Assembly (NCBI RefSeq): GCF_954871325.1
Contig: NC_088775.1
Span: 37,053,561-37,117,560, forward strand
From: Gordionus sp. m RMFG-2023
Lineage: Eukaryota > Nematomorpha > Gordioida > Chordodea > Parachordodidae
Reading direction: 5' to 3'
Length of the DNA: 64,000 bases
Below, piece after piece: positions 55,659 to 64,000 of this stretch. The translations under genes and the position numbers were made by a program. Every line of letters begins with the position of its first letter. Position 1 is the first letter of the stretch. The notes beneath the pieces are model-generated. The model saw only the letters and a list, made by a program, of their open reading frames with translations. It had not been told where the DNA came from and did no database searches.

Positions 55659-56240
55659 CGGTGGGTCTATTTATCGCTCGGCTGAAAATATTGCACGGCT
55701 AGAAAATATCGCTCGGCTAACCACATAATAAATCATTTATTACTAAATATAGCTCGGCTAGTAAATGTCGTTCGACAAACCACATGATAAATTATTTATT
55801 ACTAAATATCGCTCGACTGGGAAATATCGCTCAGCTTAATAAATTATTTATTACTAAATATCGCTCGATTGGGAAATGTGGCTCGGCTAACCACATAATA
55901 AATCATTTATTATTTAAATTACGCTCGGCTAATTACATAAAAAAAATTTATTACTAAATATCGCTCGGCTTATATTTATGTATTTAATTTCCAAACATTT
56001 TCCAGTGGGTTTTCACTTTTATAATATTAATTGAGAATTAGTTTATAAATAAGATAAAGGTTTGGACAGGTGTAAAAAATTATCTATTCGATATTTTAGC
56101 TTCAATACTTTTATAAAATTAAAATTGCTCATATAACATTTTTTATTTATTAAAGTAAAAGAAATAATATTCTATCCGCTAGATGGCGTCTTTAAATTTT
56201 TTATTATAATATTTAAAAATAAATTTCGCCATATTCTATC
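55659..56240. repeat. Left inverted-repeat arm of the MULE
   Basis: The outer 330 bases are iterations of ATCGCTCGGCTAACCACATA and TAAATCATTTATTACTAAAT (about eight GCTCGRCT cores). The inner part has single-copy blocks: TTTCCAAACATTTTCCAGTG, AAGGTTTGGACAGGTGTA and ATTCTATCCGCTAGATGGCG. All recur in inverted form in the right arm. Iterated sites of this kind in long arms are typical of transposase-binding regions. Confidence 0.9.
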
Positions 56241-56571
56241 ATGATGACTAAAATATTTATGATTTTTTTTATAGCATTATCTATATTTTGGTAAAAAATT
56301 AGTAGTCTTTTTTAAATTTTGCAATTTTTATTAATCAGATAAATTAATAACGATGGTAATTCATTTTATTCATTCATATATAAATCATAATTATTTTTAC
56401 CAAATTGATATATAATGTTATTATAATATAATTATTGCGTTCATAAAATATAATTTGTTCGGCAGATTTAAATATACATTTAGGATAATAAAATTATATA
56501 TATTGATGAAATAGATTATGAGCAGGAAAAAATTGGGGAAAAATAAGGAATTAAAATTTATAAAAAATATT

Positions 56572-57161
56572 TTATCGAGTCCTTTCTGCTTTAATTCTAC
56601 GTCGCTGATGTGGTTTTTTTGAGCCTTTTGGTTTTAAAACAGATAAAGTTTTATCTAATGAATGTAATTTATCTTTGCTTTGACTATTAAGTAAATTATT
56701 TAATGTATCATGATAATCTATCGATTCGGGTATTAAATAATTGCGATATTCATTATTTAAAAAATATTCTCCTTTTCCTGAGAAGGATCTTTCAAATTCT
56801 TTTTCTTGTAACATTGTGATATCCTTAATTTTTTGATTAATTCTTTTAAAGGACGTTGTTTCCAGTTTATATATGATTTTAAAACATGGTTCATAGATTC
56901 GCAGTTGTTATTTGTCCATAAACAATTTATTATTTTATTTTTTAGGGGAATGTAAACATGTTCATAAATTACTTTTTGAAATTTATTTTTTATATATGGC
57001 AAAAAAATATTTAAATTTTCATTATTACAATAATTGTATAAATCGTTTAATTTATCATTATATATTTGGTCATTCCGAGAAAATAAAATCCCATTAAAAG
57101 AAAAAATATCCTGTATAATTTTTTTAGACATAAAAGCATTTACACCTTGTTTTTCCGACAA
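56572..57161 (-). pseudogene. MULE transposase, C-terminal part
   Basis: From 57,161 down: MSEKQGVNAFMSKKIIQDIF, then NGILFSRNDQIYNDKLNDLY and CLWTNNNCESMNHVLKSYIN, then WKQRPLKELIKKL. The block W-T-N-N-N-x-E-S-M-N is the conserved end of the MULE catalytic core, which holds the last acidic residue (the Glu of CESMN). After a frameshift, 56,814-56,572 reads LQEKEFERSFSGKGEYFLNN, ending with a basic KPKGSKKPHQRRRIKAERTR tail. The stretch between this frame and the upstream one (57,160-57,370) is decayed but still holds CTRHLKDNIRKYLSEKQG-like sequence, with His/Cys. Same direction as its partner upstream. Confidence 0.8.
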
Positions 57162-57371
57162 ATATTTTCTTATATTGTCTTTTAAATGACGTGTGCATAT
57201 TAAATGAGTATTAAATTTAAATATTTCCTGAATAGGTTTACTATAGCCTTTTCTTGGTCACTACCAAACATGATATTTTTAATATTTATTTTATTTTAAA
57301 TACAGAATGCAAATGAGAGAAAAAAGTATGATAAGTGGTCACATCAGAATCTCCATGCAAATATATTGGTC

Positions 57372-57884
57372 CTAAAAATATAGGGGATTCATCTGTTTTA
57401 TATCTCTTAATGCTATATGTTTAAATACTATAGCAGTTAGGTATAGATCACCCAAATTAAATGTTTTATCAACGCCTAATATACAGAAGTCAGATTGGTT
57501 TGACAAAAACTTAATAGTTTTAATAATAAAATGAGTATAACAAATTATCGATGGTGTTTTCTCTTTGATGTGAATTATTGATTGAATAAATGGCGAAATA
57601 TGTAGATCATTAGTAATTTGTAAAATATTATCCACAAAATTTAGAGGTACTTTTGTATCTTTTTTAAGTTTATAATTTAAGTTATAAATTTGTTTTATAT
57701 TTTTTGGTTTAATTGGGTCTTTTTGAAATATATAATTATTATAAATATTGCGACATGTTTGATTGTCCTTTATTTGATTTCTAATGTTTGATAATAACTG
57801 ATTTGAAGTCCGTACATAAGGATTTACAATCTTTTTGAAATTCCCATGGCAAGCGGGACCTGGCCATTGTCCTATATATTCCAC
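57372..57884 (-). pseudogene. MULE transposase, N-terminal part with first catalytic Asp
   Basis: From 57,884 down: MEYIGQWPGPACHGNFKKIV, NPYVRTSNQLLSNIRNQIKD, then ITNDLHISPFIQSIIHIKEK. It ends with SDFCILGVDKTFNLGDLYLT, the MULE core start where the Asp of G-V-D-K-T-F-N-L is the first catalytic residue. The frame is open over 170 codons. Upstream (58,200-57,900) the same protein can be followed in broken frames (KSSSRKLYYNIYNDIVQGPY, FKDGLFRQDTHLGVLEFLKK), linking it to the OTU part. In animal relatives OTU, this linker and the MULE core are often found in one long protein. Confidence 0.85.
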
Positions 57885-58279
57885 TAAATATATATCTTTG
57901 AAATCGTAATTAGGCTTTTCAATAAAATTAATTTTTAAAATTCGGCGTTTATACTATTTACTTCTCTTTAAAATACTATAGTATTTATAAAGAACAAATA
58001 TTTTTGGTTAAAGGTTGAGGTTCTATTTTTTTAAAAATTCTAGAACACCTAGATGAGTGTCCTGCCTAAATAGGCCATCTTTAAAAATATACGGACCTTG
58101 AACAATATCATTATATATATTATAATATAATTTTCTTGAGCTTGATTTTGAGCATGGAGCATGTCCATGGCCCACAATCATCTATATATAAATTTTTATT
58201 CTTATAATTTGTAAAATTATTATTAGAAATTAAAAAATACATATTATATTTTATACCTAAAGGTATTTCGTGCAATATA

Positions 58280-59129
58280 TTATTGGGAGAAAGCAAAATT
58301 TTTATGGATTTTACAATGTTTAAAAAAAACCCATAGTTTGGATGACCTCCTTCGGCTATAATATTGTTTAAAAAAAGGTAAAGATTTTAATCGGATATCT
58401 TCGCTACATGGTTTTTTTAGAATATTTTCTATCGAAAATGATAAATCTTTTATGATATTGTTGGACAGTTGGGGTTTTTTTGTTAATGTATTAATATAAT
58501 TATTTGGTATGAGAGATACAAAGTGATTGATTCTAATATTAAATATATCATTTGGACATATGGTAGATGTCCACATGATTAAAATATGAGGCTTTAAACT
58601 CTGGCTTACACCCCTGCCATAAAGGATATCGGTAAAAGCCTTTAATGAATTTGATGGGCAAAATACGTGAATTGGTTTGCCAAGAGCAGCACTTAATGCG
58701 CATATATGAATTTGTTCAGCCCAAACATTTATATTTAGAGCCGAATCGAGTATCTCATAATACTCATTCACCCATATATTTGGATTAATTTTATAGTTTT
58801 GGAAAAAAATCAGGATGGTTTTTATCATAATATTGAGGATTCATAATTATTTCTATTGCAGTTATCAGTCTTAAAAAAATATGATGTATTTGTGTTTTAT
58901 ATAATGACATTGAAACCGCCCGGTAAAAGCAATTACCATCAGATTCAATTTCCTGCGGAATATAATTTTCTAAGATTGGAGATTGCGCCATTTGTATAAT
59001 TTTTTCACTTATAGAATCTTTTGATATTTTCTTTAACGTTATTGGTTGTGGATCTCTTAGTTTATTTTTTTCTATTAAGGCCATAGCTGGATCTCTTTTT
59101 AATCTGCAAAAAAAAAAATTTTTTTTCAA
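58280..59129 (-). pseudogene. OTU-family cysteine protease domain carried by the MULE
   Basis: Two overlapping minus-strand frames (59,129-58,791 and 58,828-58,280) together cover an OTU domain. The catalytic Asp-Gly-Asn-Cys box is in IPQEIESDGNCFYRAVSMSL (the Cys is the nucleophile). WAEQIHICALSAALGKPIHV matches the next conserved block. NIRINHFVSLIPN carries the catalytic His (N-H-F-V). All three landmarks are therefore retained. The frames overlap by 38 bases and differ in phase, so one frameshift or a short intron separates the Cys half from the His half. The domain lies N-terminal to the transposase on the same strand. OTU enzymes cleave ubiquitin-type linkages; the role in the transposon is unknown. 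Confidence 0.85.
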
Positions 59130-59837
59130 GTGATGAATCTTGAGTAAATAAAAAGAACGAAGATAACCCTAAATCAAATAAGATTTCTATAAAATGTAAC
59201 CATATCAAGGTTTTATTAAAATTGACTAAATAAAATTTCTTGATATCAAATAAAATTGCCAAAATCTTTGATTTCCAATTTGGATGTATGAAAATGTGAG
59301 TGCTCTGTCTGAACCCTTGTGCGAATATTCAGAGTCGGCACACAACATTGGGTAAAATTAATATTTATATTAATATTTTTTAAAACTATTCAAAAACTAC
59401 CCTACCAGTCTAATTTCCTAATAAAAACAGCGATTTGTCAAATTTTATTAAATTATGGCCCTAGAATGATATTATATAGTTCCATATTGTTTTTTTAAAT
59501 GATGGTCACCAGAACTCCAAATGATAAATATTTTTACGGTGAATTCTTAAACTAAATATAAGATTAATTTTAATAAAAAATTTGTATCTGTTATTTTAAC
59601 TAAATTAAGTTTTTTCTGGGCACCGAACCTGAATCCCAACCTGGTTCAAATATTTTTTGCAAATAAACTCGAACCCTTTTTTAATAGGGTCACAGCATGT
59701 AACAACCTATGTATCTTTATTTGAATAAAAAGTAAAAACCATAATAAAATAATTGACTATATTTTGTGAATCATTTCATAGGTAAAGAAAATATGAAGAG
59801 TAAATGAATATTAACCTTAATATAGCATCCTCCATTG
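59130..59837 (-). other. MULE 5' region, no gene recognised
   Basis: The minus frame 59,262-59,062 (MAILFDIKKFYLVNFNKTLI) overlaps the start of the OTU frame and is not recognised. The rest is AT-rich, perhaps promoter and leader of the OTU-transposase gene. GCACCGAACCTGAATCCCAACCTG near 59,620 resembles a hAT MITE end without a partner. Confidence 0.35.
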
Positions 59838-59908
59838 TGAATATGAATTCGAAAAAAAATTGATGATATGTAATAAATAAATGATTATATTTTGAGGTGA
59901 ATTGTGAT

Positions 59909-61057
59909 TAGGCCTACAAAAAAACGAATCGATTCGAATAATACTATTATTCATATTCGATTAAAATTCGAATCGAATAATTGCGCTATTCGTATTCGTA
60001 CGAATAATAAAATCATTATTCGTTTCGATTCGTCGAATATTCGATTCGATTCGAAAATTTTTCTAAAGCTTATAAAATATTTTGCAAAAAAATTTTTACC
60101 AGATGTTTAAAGATGACATTTTTAAGGATTAAACTAATTGTCATTACAATATAAAAATTTATTGAAAATAAACGAAATAAACCCAATGATTTCATATAAC
60201 GTTAACCAAACAAATTGACCAAAATATCCGATTTTTAGCATTAGAATTGCTTATAAAAAAATATTTAAACTATTTCTTCAATCTAATATTCAAATTTTAT
60301 TAAAATTTTCTAAAAATGTACAATAATCTCATTTTATAAAAATAGAAAATAATACACAAAAATATAAAATTATAGTAAATCCGAATTTGATAATATCCAA
60401 TTTTTTAAGCATAAAGTCTTTCTAATAGTTTCCTCCTTCAAAGACATTCTATTTTTCATTATCATATTTGTTCCTATTAAGAACAGCCGCTCACATGAAG
60501 CCGAAGATCCCTGAATTGACAATATATCAGTTGCCATTTTCGACAACATAGGAAAACGATCCCCATGCAATCTCCACCATTCTAAGGGACTCTTATTTGA
60601 ACTGATTCTTATTTCGTTAAGATATGTCTCCACCTCACATACTGATGCGATGTTATTTTGTTTAAAAATTCTATCCATGTTCGTATTGGGTTAACTGATG
60701 TTGATTTGATATTATATTTTGTAATCATTATATACATCTTTAAATTTTTTTAATAGATTTGTCGTGCCTATGTTATATATGTAGTTGGTAGTTGCTCAAA
60801 AAATTCCATTTTTAGTCTAGGATCCAGTATTGTTGATATTATAGTGTGAATATTTGTTAAGTTATAATAAGTTTCTATTTTCTCAATCGCACTGATAGAT
60901 ATTTGCGAATAATTACGAATATTTATATATAAATAATTTCGAATAATTTTCCTCATTATTCATATTCGATTCGAAATTCCGAATCGAATAATTGTGTTAT
61001 TCGTATTCGTAAAATTCGAATCGAATATCAAATAACAAATAATTCATTTTAGGCCTA
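59909..61057 (-). mobile_element. 1.15-kb hAT element nested in the MULE
   Basis: It starts TAGGCCTACAAAAAAACG and ends CATTTTAGGCCTA; the palindromic TAGGCCTA forms both ends. The 8-bp repeat ATTGTGAT flanks it exactly (59,901-59,908 and 61,058-61,065). Subterminal zones on both sides are packed with ATTCGAATCGAAT iterations, giving strong hairpin capacity. A transposase C-terminal remnant is inside on the minus strand. It is a deletion derivative and younger than the MULE. Confidence 0.94.
60370..60956 (-). pseudogene. hAT transposase C-terminus with dimerisation domain
   Basis: Frame 60,956-60,768 contains THTIISTILDPRLKMEFFEQ, the LDPR-K block near the end of the hAT catalytic core. Frame 60,678-60,370 contains the dimerisation domain: SNKSPLEWWRLHGDRFPMLS, KMATDILSIQGSSASCERLF and KNRMSLKEETIRKTLCLKNW. 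These 102 codons are uninterrupted and very close to the family pattern, so decay is limited. The N-terminal two-thirds of the protein are deleted. Confidence 0.88.
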
Positions 61058-61740
61058 ATTGTGATTGTGAATATGAATTCGAAAAAAAAATTTATGATGT
61101 GTAATAAATGATTATTTTGAAGTGAATTGTGATTGATATTATGTTATTTTAATTTTTAACTATTAATACTTTTTGAATCCTTTTGCCGCCTGGCTGGCAT
61201 CTTAAAATTTGAGTTTTATTTTTTTTAATATTAAAAACTTCCTTTTTTTACATATTTTTTTTTCTCATAATAGCATAACTTTCAATTGTATTTCCCTCCC
61301 TTTCCTTTTTTTCCCCAAAAGAAATTAAATAATAAATATTATTTGTTTCCATCTTTTTTTTCAAAAGTTGAAATCATAATTTTCATCTATTTCTATAAAA
61401 ATCTATCATGTTTTCTTTTCAAGATGTCACAAATCTATACTTTTTATGCTATCTACTAAATTATAAAGTATCAAAGCTACCAACCGATTTATCAATTCTA
61501 ATATTTTGAGATTGCCCTATATCGCTTAGAATGAAAACAGAAATAATGCTAAAAAAAATCCTCAAACGTCGAGAATAAATATTCAACTTTCAGAAAATAC
61601 TGAATATAATTTTTATATTTCCGTTATTTTAGCGGCAGGGTTATTTTTGAAAATTTAAAAAAAAATTATTCGGGAATTTTTTTCCGGTTTTTTTTCAAGG
61701 ATTTATTTTCCCCTATATTTAATTTATAACTTAAAAAATG

Positions 61741-61789
61741 GGTGTATTTGCATCTAGATCCATTTAAAAAGTGTATTTTAACAACTCTG
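61741..61789. mobile_element. Half copy of the 156-bp MITE
   Basis: CATCTAGATCCATTTAAAAA followed by GTGTATTTTAACAACTCTG matches the right half of the MITE at 1,391-1,546. No left half and no target duplication remain. Confidence 0.7.
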
Positions 61790-61859
61790 GGGATCATATA
61801 TATAAAATAATAGTTTGTATAATTCTTTATAAATTTGATAATATATAAAATATTTTTAA

Positions 61860-62040
61860 ATAAAGATTCGGCTCAAACGGCTTATTGAGTCGCACTAGTC
61901 TGAATTGTTTTTTACGACTACGGCTCGAGTTCAGGGTCAATAAAACTCGACTATTTAACAATACTACCCTGAACCGGATTCAGAGATTTTTCACTGAACT
62001 CTCACCCGAACTCATTTAGGGGGAGGGGGGCTCTGATATA
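61860..62040. repeat. Decayed MITE with GGCTCAAACGGC / TTTAACAATACTA
   Basis: ACTCGACTATTTAACAATACTA near 61,945-61,967 is like the right end of the TAGTGTTG family. GATTCGGCTCAAACGGCTTA near 61,865 looks like a left-side inner block. Too decayed to draw exact ends. Confidence 0.4.
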
Positions 62041-62109
62041 TATTGATGAAATATATTCGATATTCTAGAAATATTGGATAATTATGATTATCCTATATAA
62101 TTTTTTAAT

Positions 62110-62777
62110 ACAATAAGGCAAAATTTATTAAACGCATTCAAAAATATTATTTTTATATTTTATAATAAAAAAAATTAAAAATATTTAATAGAATATGGCG
62201 AAATTTATTAAAGACATTCAAAAATAATATTTTTATAATAATATAAAAATTAAAAATATTTAATAGAATATGGCGAAATTTATTAAACACATTCAAAAAT
62301 ATTATTTTTAAATTTTATAATAAAAATATTAAAGACGCCATCTAGCGGATAGAATATTATTTCTTTTACTTTAATAAATAAAAAATGTTATGAGCAATTT
62401 TAATTTTATAAAAGTATTGAAGCTAAAATATCTAATAGATAATTTTATACACCTGTCCAAACCTTTATCTTATTTATAAACTAATTAATTCTCAAATAAT
62501 ATTAGGAAAGTGAAAACTCACTGGAAAATGTTTGGAAATTTAATATATAAATATAAGCCGAGCGATATTTAGTAATAAAAAATTTATTATGTATTTAGAC
62601 GAGCGTAATTTAAATAATAAATGATTTATTATGTGGTTAGCTGAGCGATATTTCCCAGTCGAGCGATATTTAGTAATAAATAATTTAGTGGTTTGTCGAG
62701 CGACATTTACTAGCCGAGCGATATTTAGTAATAAATGATTTATTATGTGGTTAGCCGAGCGATAAATAGACCCACCC
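62110..62777. repeat. Right inverted-repeat arm of the MULE, plus tandem inner block
   Basis: From 62,777 inward it mirrors the left arm: AGCCGAGCGATATTTAGTAA iterations to about 62,550, then CACTGGAAAATGTTTGGAAA, TACACCTGTCCAAACCTTTA and CGCCATCTAGCGGATAGAAT, to about 62,330. Inside this, 62,110-62,330 has three tandem units of AATATGGCGAAATTTATTAA followed by CATTCAAAAATATTATTTTT, of which the left arm keeps only one. The minus frame at 62,540-62,797 is repeat-driven. Confidence 0.9.
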
Positions 62778-62785
62778 TTTTTCAG

Positions 62786-63300
62786 ACAGCAAAACAATAA
62801 ATCAAATTGCTATTAAGAACAAATTAATTTTGTGCTATCACATTTTATCTCTGCCGAAGAAACTATATTGCATTTACATTTCACTTGATAAATGACCATA
62901 TTAATGATATACTTAACTTTAGCAATACTATGAAACCCAAAAACATGCAGATGAAACTATTTTTACTAAAATAGATAGAATTAAAGAGAAATTTTATAAA
63001 GAAAAAACAACAATTACAAATAAATATTGGAGCCAATGTTAGAAGGTGTTTTCGATTAGAAGATGAATCCCACTTATGTAAGTGATAGTGTTTATATTCT
63101 CCAGGTCATTCAAAATGGAATCATAATTTGGCGTTAAAAGCTTATATGCTAACTTTGTTAAACATTTACTTGATATCTTCTATTGGCTCCCATTATTAAT
63201 ATTTAATATACTCTAAAAGTTTGAGGTGTGTTTTACATTTTACATATAATATTTGAATATTTAATAAAGAAGCAAATACATAGAAAATTTTTGAAATAAA
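62786..63300. other. AT-rich stretch, nothing recognised
   Basis: No gene or repeat that I can support. Confidence 0.4.
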
Positions 63301-63309
63301 AAGAGCAAG

Positions 63310-63520
63310 TTAAAAAAGAAACTTACCCAGGCCAGGTCAAAAAAAAATACCCAGGCCGGTCCGGGCCGTATATTATAAATCCAAATATTAGTGTGGTTAT
63401 ATGGATCGTTTTACACTATCATGACTCTGGTTTTTGGTCGAAAAAATGAACCAGAACCAACCCAACGGGTCAATCTGGTCGACGAAATCCATAGACCCGA
63501 GCACCAACCCCAAAACAACT
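63310..63520. repeat. G+C-rich element end, CCCAGGCCGGTCCGGGCCG type
   Basis: ACTTACCCAGGCCAGGTCAA, then CCCAGGCCGGTCCGGGCCGT, then AACCAACCCAACGGGTCAAT and GACCCGAGCACCAACCC. These resemble ends of the hAT-like MITEs at 24.7 and 25.6 kb. No partner end is in the window. Confidence 0.35.
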
Positions 63521-63579
63521 TATAATATTTTTTAGTGAATATTTTGCTCAATCATATTTTTATGCATAGAGGACAAATA

Positions 63580-63955
63580 TTTCAATATTAGCATAGAAAT
63601 AATTATCTTTAATAATTTTAGATTCCTTTTTTAAAAAAAGTTCTCTTTTTATAATCTGGAAATATTGTATAATTTTTACTTTACTAACAACTCGAGTTGT
63701 GATCGTGAACCCAATTTAAAAACTAGAGGACGAGTAGATCAATATTCACATATAATATCATAATAATTAATAATAAAATTCCTTTTTTTATAGATTGTTG
63801 TTATCTTGATCTGCAAATATTTTATATTCTCATTGGCAACTCGAGTTGTGATAGTGAACCCAAATTAAAAACTAGACGAGTAGTTTAATATTCACATAGA
63901 AATAATTATCGTATTTAAAAATAATTATATAGATTCCTTTTTTTATAACATGTTC
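63580..63955. repeat. About 150-bp tandem repeat with CAACTCGAGTTGTGAT
   Basis: Two and a half units. The blocks CAACTCGAGTTGTGATCGTG, AACCCAATTTAAAAACTAGA, AATATTCACATA and ATTCCTTTTTTTATA occur at about 63,690-63,795 and again at about 63,837-63,945. A partial unit lies at about 63,590-63,640. CAACTCGAGTTG is a palindrome. Non-coding. Confidence 0.7.
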
Positions 63956-64000
63956 TTGTCTTATTTATGTGGGCTAGGTGTGGAATAACTGTCAGCAGGG

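Larger units (their letters stand above)
59838..61137. repeat. About 70-bp tandem duplication split by the hAT
   Basis: GTGAATATGAATTCGAAAAA, running on to GATGATATGTAATAAATAAA and GAGGTGAATTGTGAT, lies directly left of the hAT (59,838-59,908). The near-identical unit lies directly right (61,066-61,137). The site before insertion was therefore a two-copy tandem repeat and the hAT landed at the unit boundary. Confidence 0.75.
55659..62777 (-). mobile_element. 7.1-kb Mutator-like (MULE) element with OTU gene, long inverted repeats
   Basis: The left end CGGTGGGTCTATTTATCGCT and right end AGCGATAAATAGACCCACCC are inverted repeats, extended by arms of about 0.5 kb. Flanking 8-bp repeats TTTTTCAG (55,651-55,658 and 62,778-62,785) mark the target; Mutator elements usually make 8-9-bp duplications. 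Inside, on the minus strand, lie an OTU-family protease region (59,129-58,280) and a MULE transposase (57,884-56,572). The arrangement resembles the Phantom-like MULEs of animals. A hAT element (59,909-61,057) and half a MITE (61,741-61,789) inserted later. The coding part has several breaks, so it is probably inactive, but both ends and all expected parts are present. Confidence 0.9.

Noticed and set aside
59904-60110. Plus-strand frame of 68 codons rich in Arg/Ile/Asn/Ser
   Set aside because: Encoded by the ATTCGAATCG iterations at the end of the nested hAT.
62540-62797. Minus-strand frame of 85 codons
   Set aside because: Encoded by the repeated GCTCGGCTAACCACATAATA units of the MULE arm (peptide YRSANHIINHLLL repeated).

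Overview
This is eukaryotic, strongly A+T-rich DNA packed with transposable-element remains. I recognise no intact conserved host gene. The mix is a TTF/ZMYM-like hAT, several BED-type hATs, an OTU-bearing Mutator-like element, a Helitron, a Tc1/mariner-like element, two kinds of non-LTR reverse transcriptase and two Ty3/Gypsy-like fossils. It fits the gene-poor, repeat-rich part of an invertebrate-like or early-branching eukaryotic genome. I cannot name the species. Layout: 0-3.3 kb holds hAT fragments and a 156-bp MITE. 3.3-5.5 kb is an LINE-like reverse transcriptase, with a second copy at 13.1-14.5 kb. 5.9-10.1 kb is a hAT gene whose 5' part contains a tandemly duplicated exon. 10.7-12.9 kb is a minus-strand LINE carrying a coding minisatellite. 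15.4-17.4 kb holds minisatellites and a hAT element. 17.5-22.8 kb holds Ty3/Gypsy-like fossils. 23.6-26.5 kb holds a candidate G+C-richer exon, MITEs and a large inverted repeat. 26.9-33.6 kb is a second Ty3/Gypsy fossil interrupted by a 3.0-kb hAT and a 223-bp MITE. 33.6-35.1 kb is Tc1/mariner-like. 36.3-37.5 kb is an inverted-repeat element holding a tRNA-like SINE. 38.7-39.2 kb is a candidate two-exon gene. 39.7-45.8 kb is a Helitron split by a 3.4-kb inverted-repeat element. 47.8-54.0 kb holds four separate inverted-repeat elements. 55.66-62.78 kb is a 7.1-kb Mutator-like element with long inverted repeats, an 8-bp target duplication, a MULE transposase and an OTU cysteine protease; a hAT is nested inside it. 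The tail to 64 kb holds a tandem repeat and G+C-rich element ends. Two things deserve attention. First, nine insertions carry 8-bp direct flanking repeats (eight perfect, one with a single mismatch), and several share the outermost bases (T/C)AG(T/A)GTTGTTAA while carrying quite different iterated motifs just inside. Second, two elements with different ends (41.6-45.0 kb and 52.8-54.0 kb) share a body built from roughly 105-125-bp repeats centred on the perfect palindrome TGACAATTGTCA. All transposase and polymerase genes seen are broken or doubtful, so this region reads as a graveyard with several recent-looking non-autonomous insertions rather than a working gene cluster.
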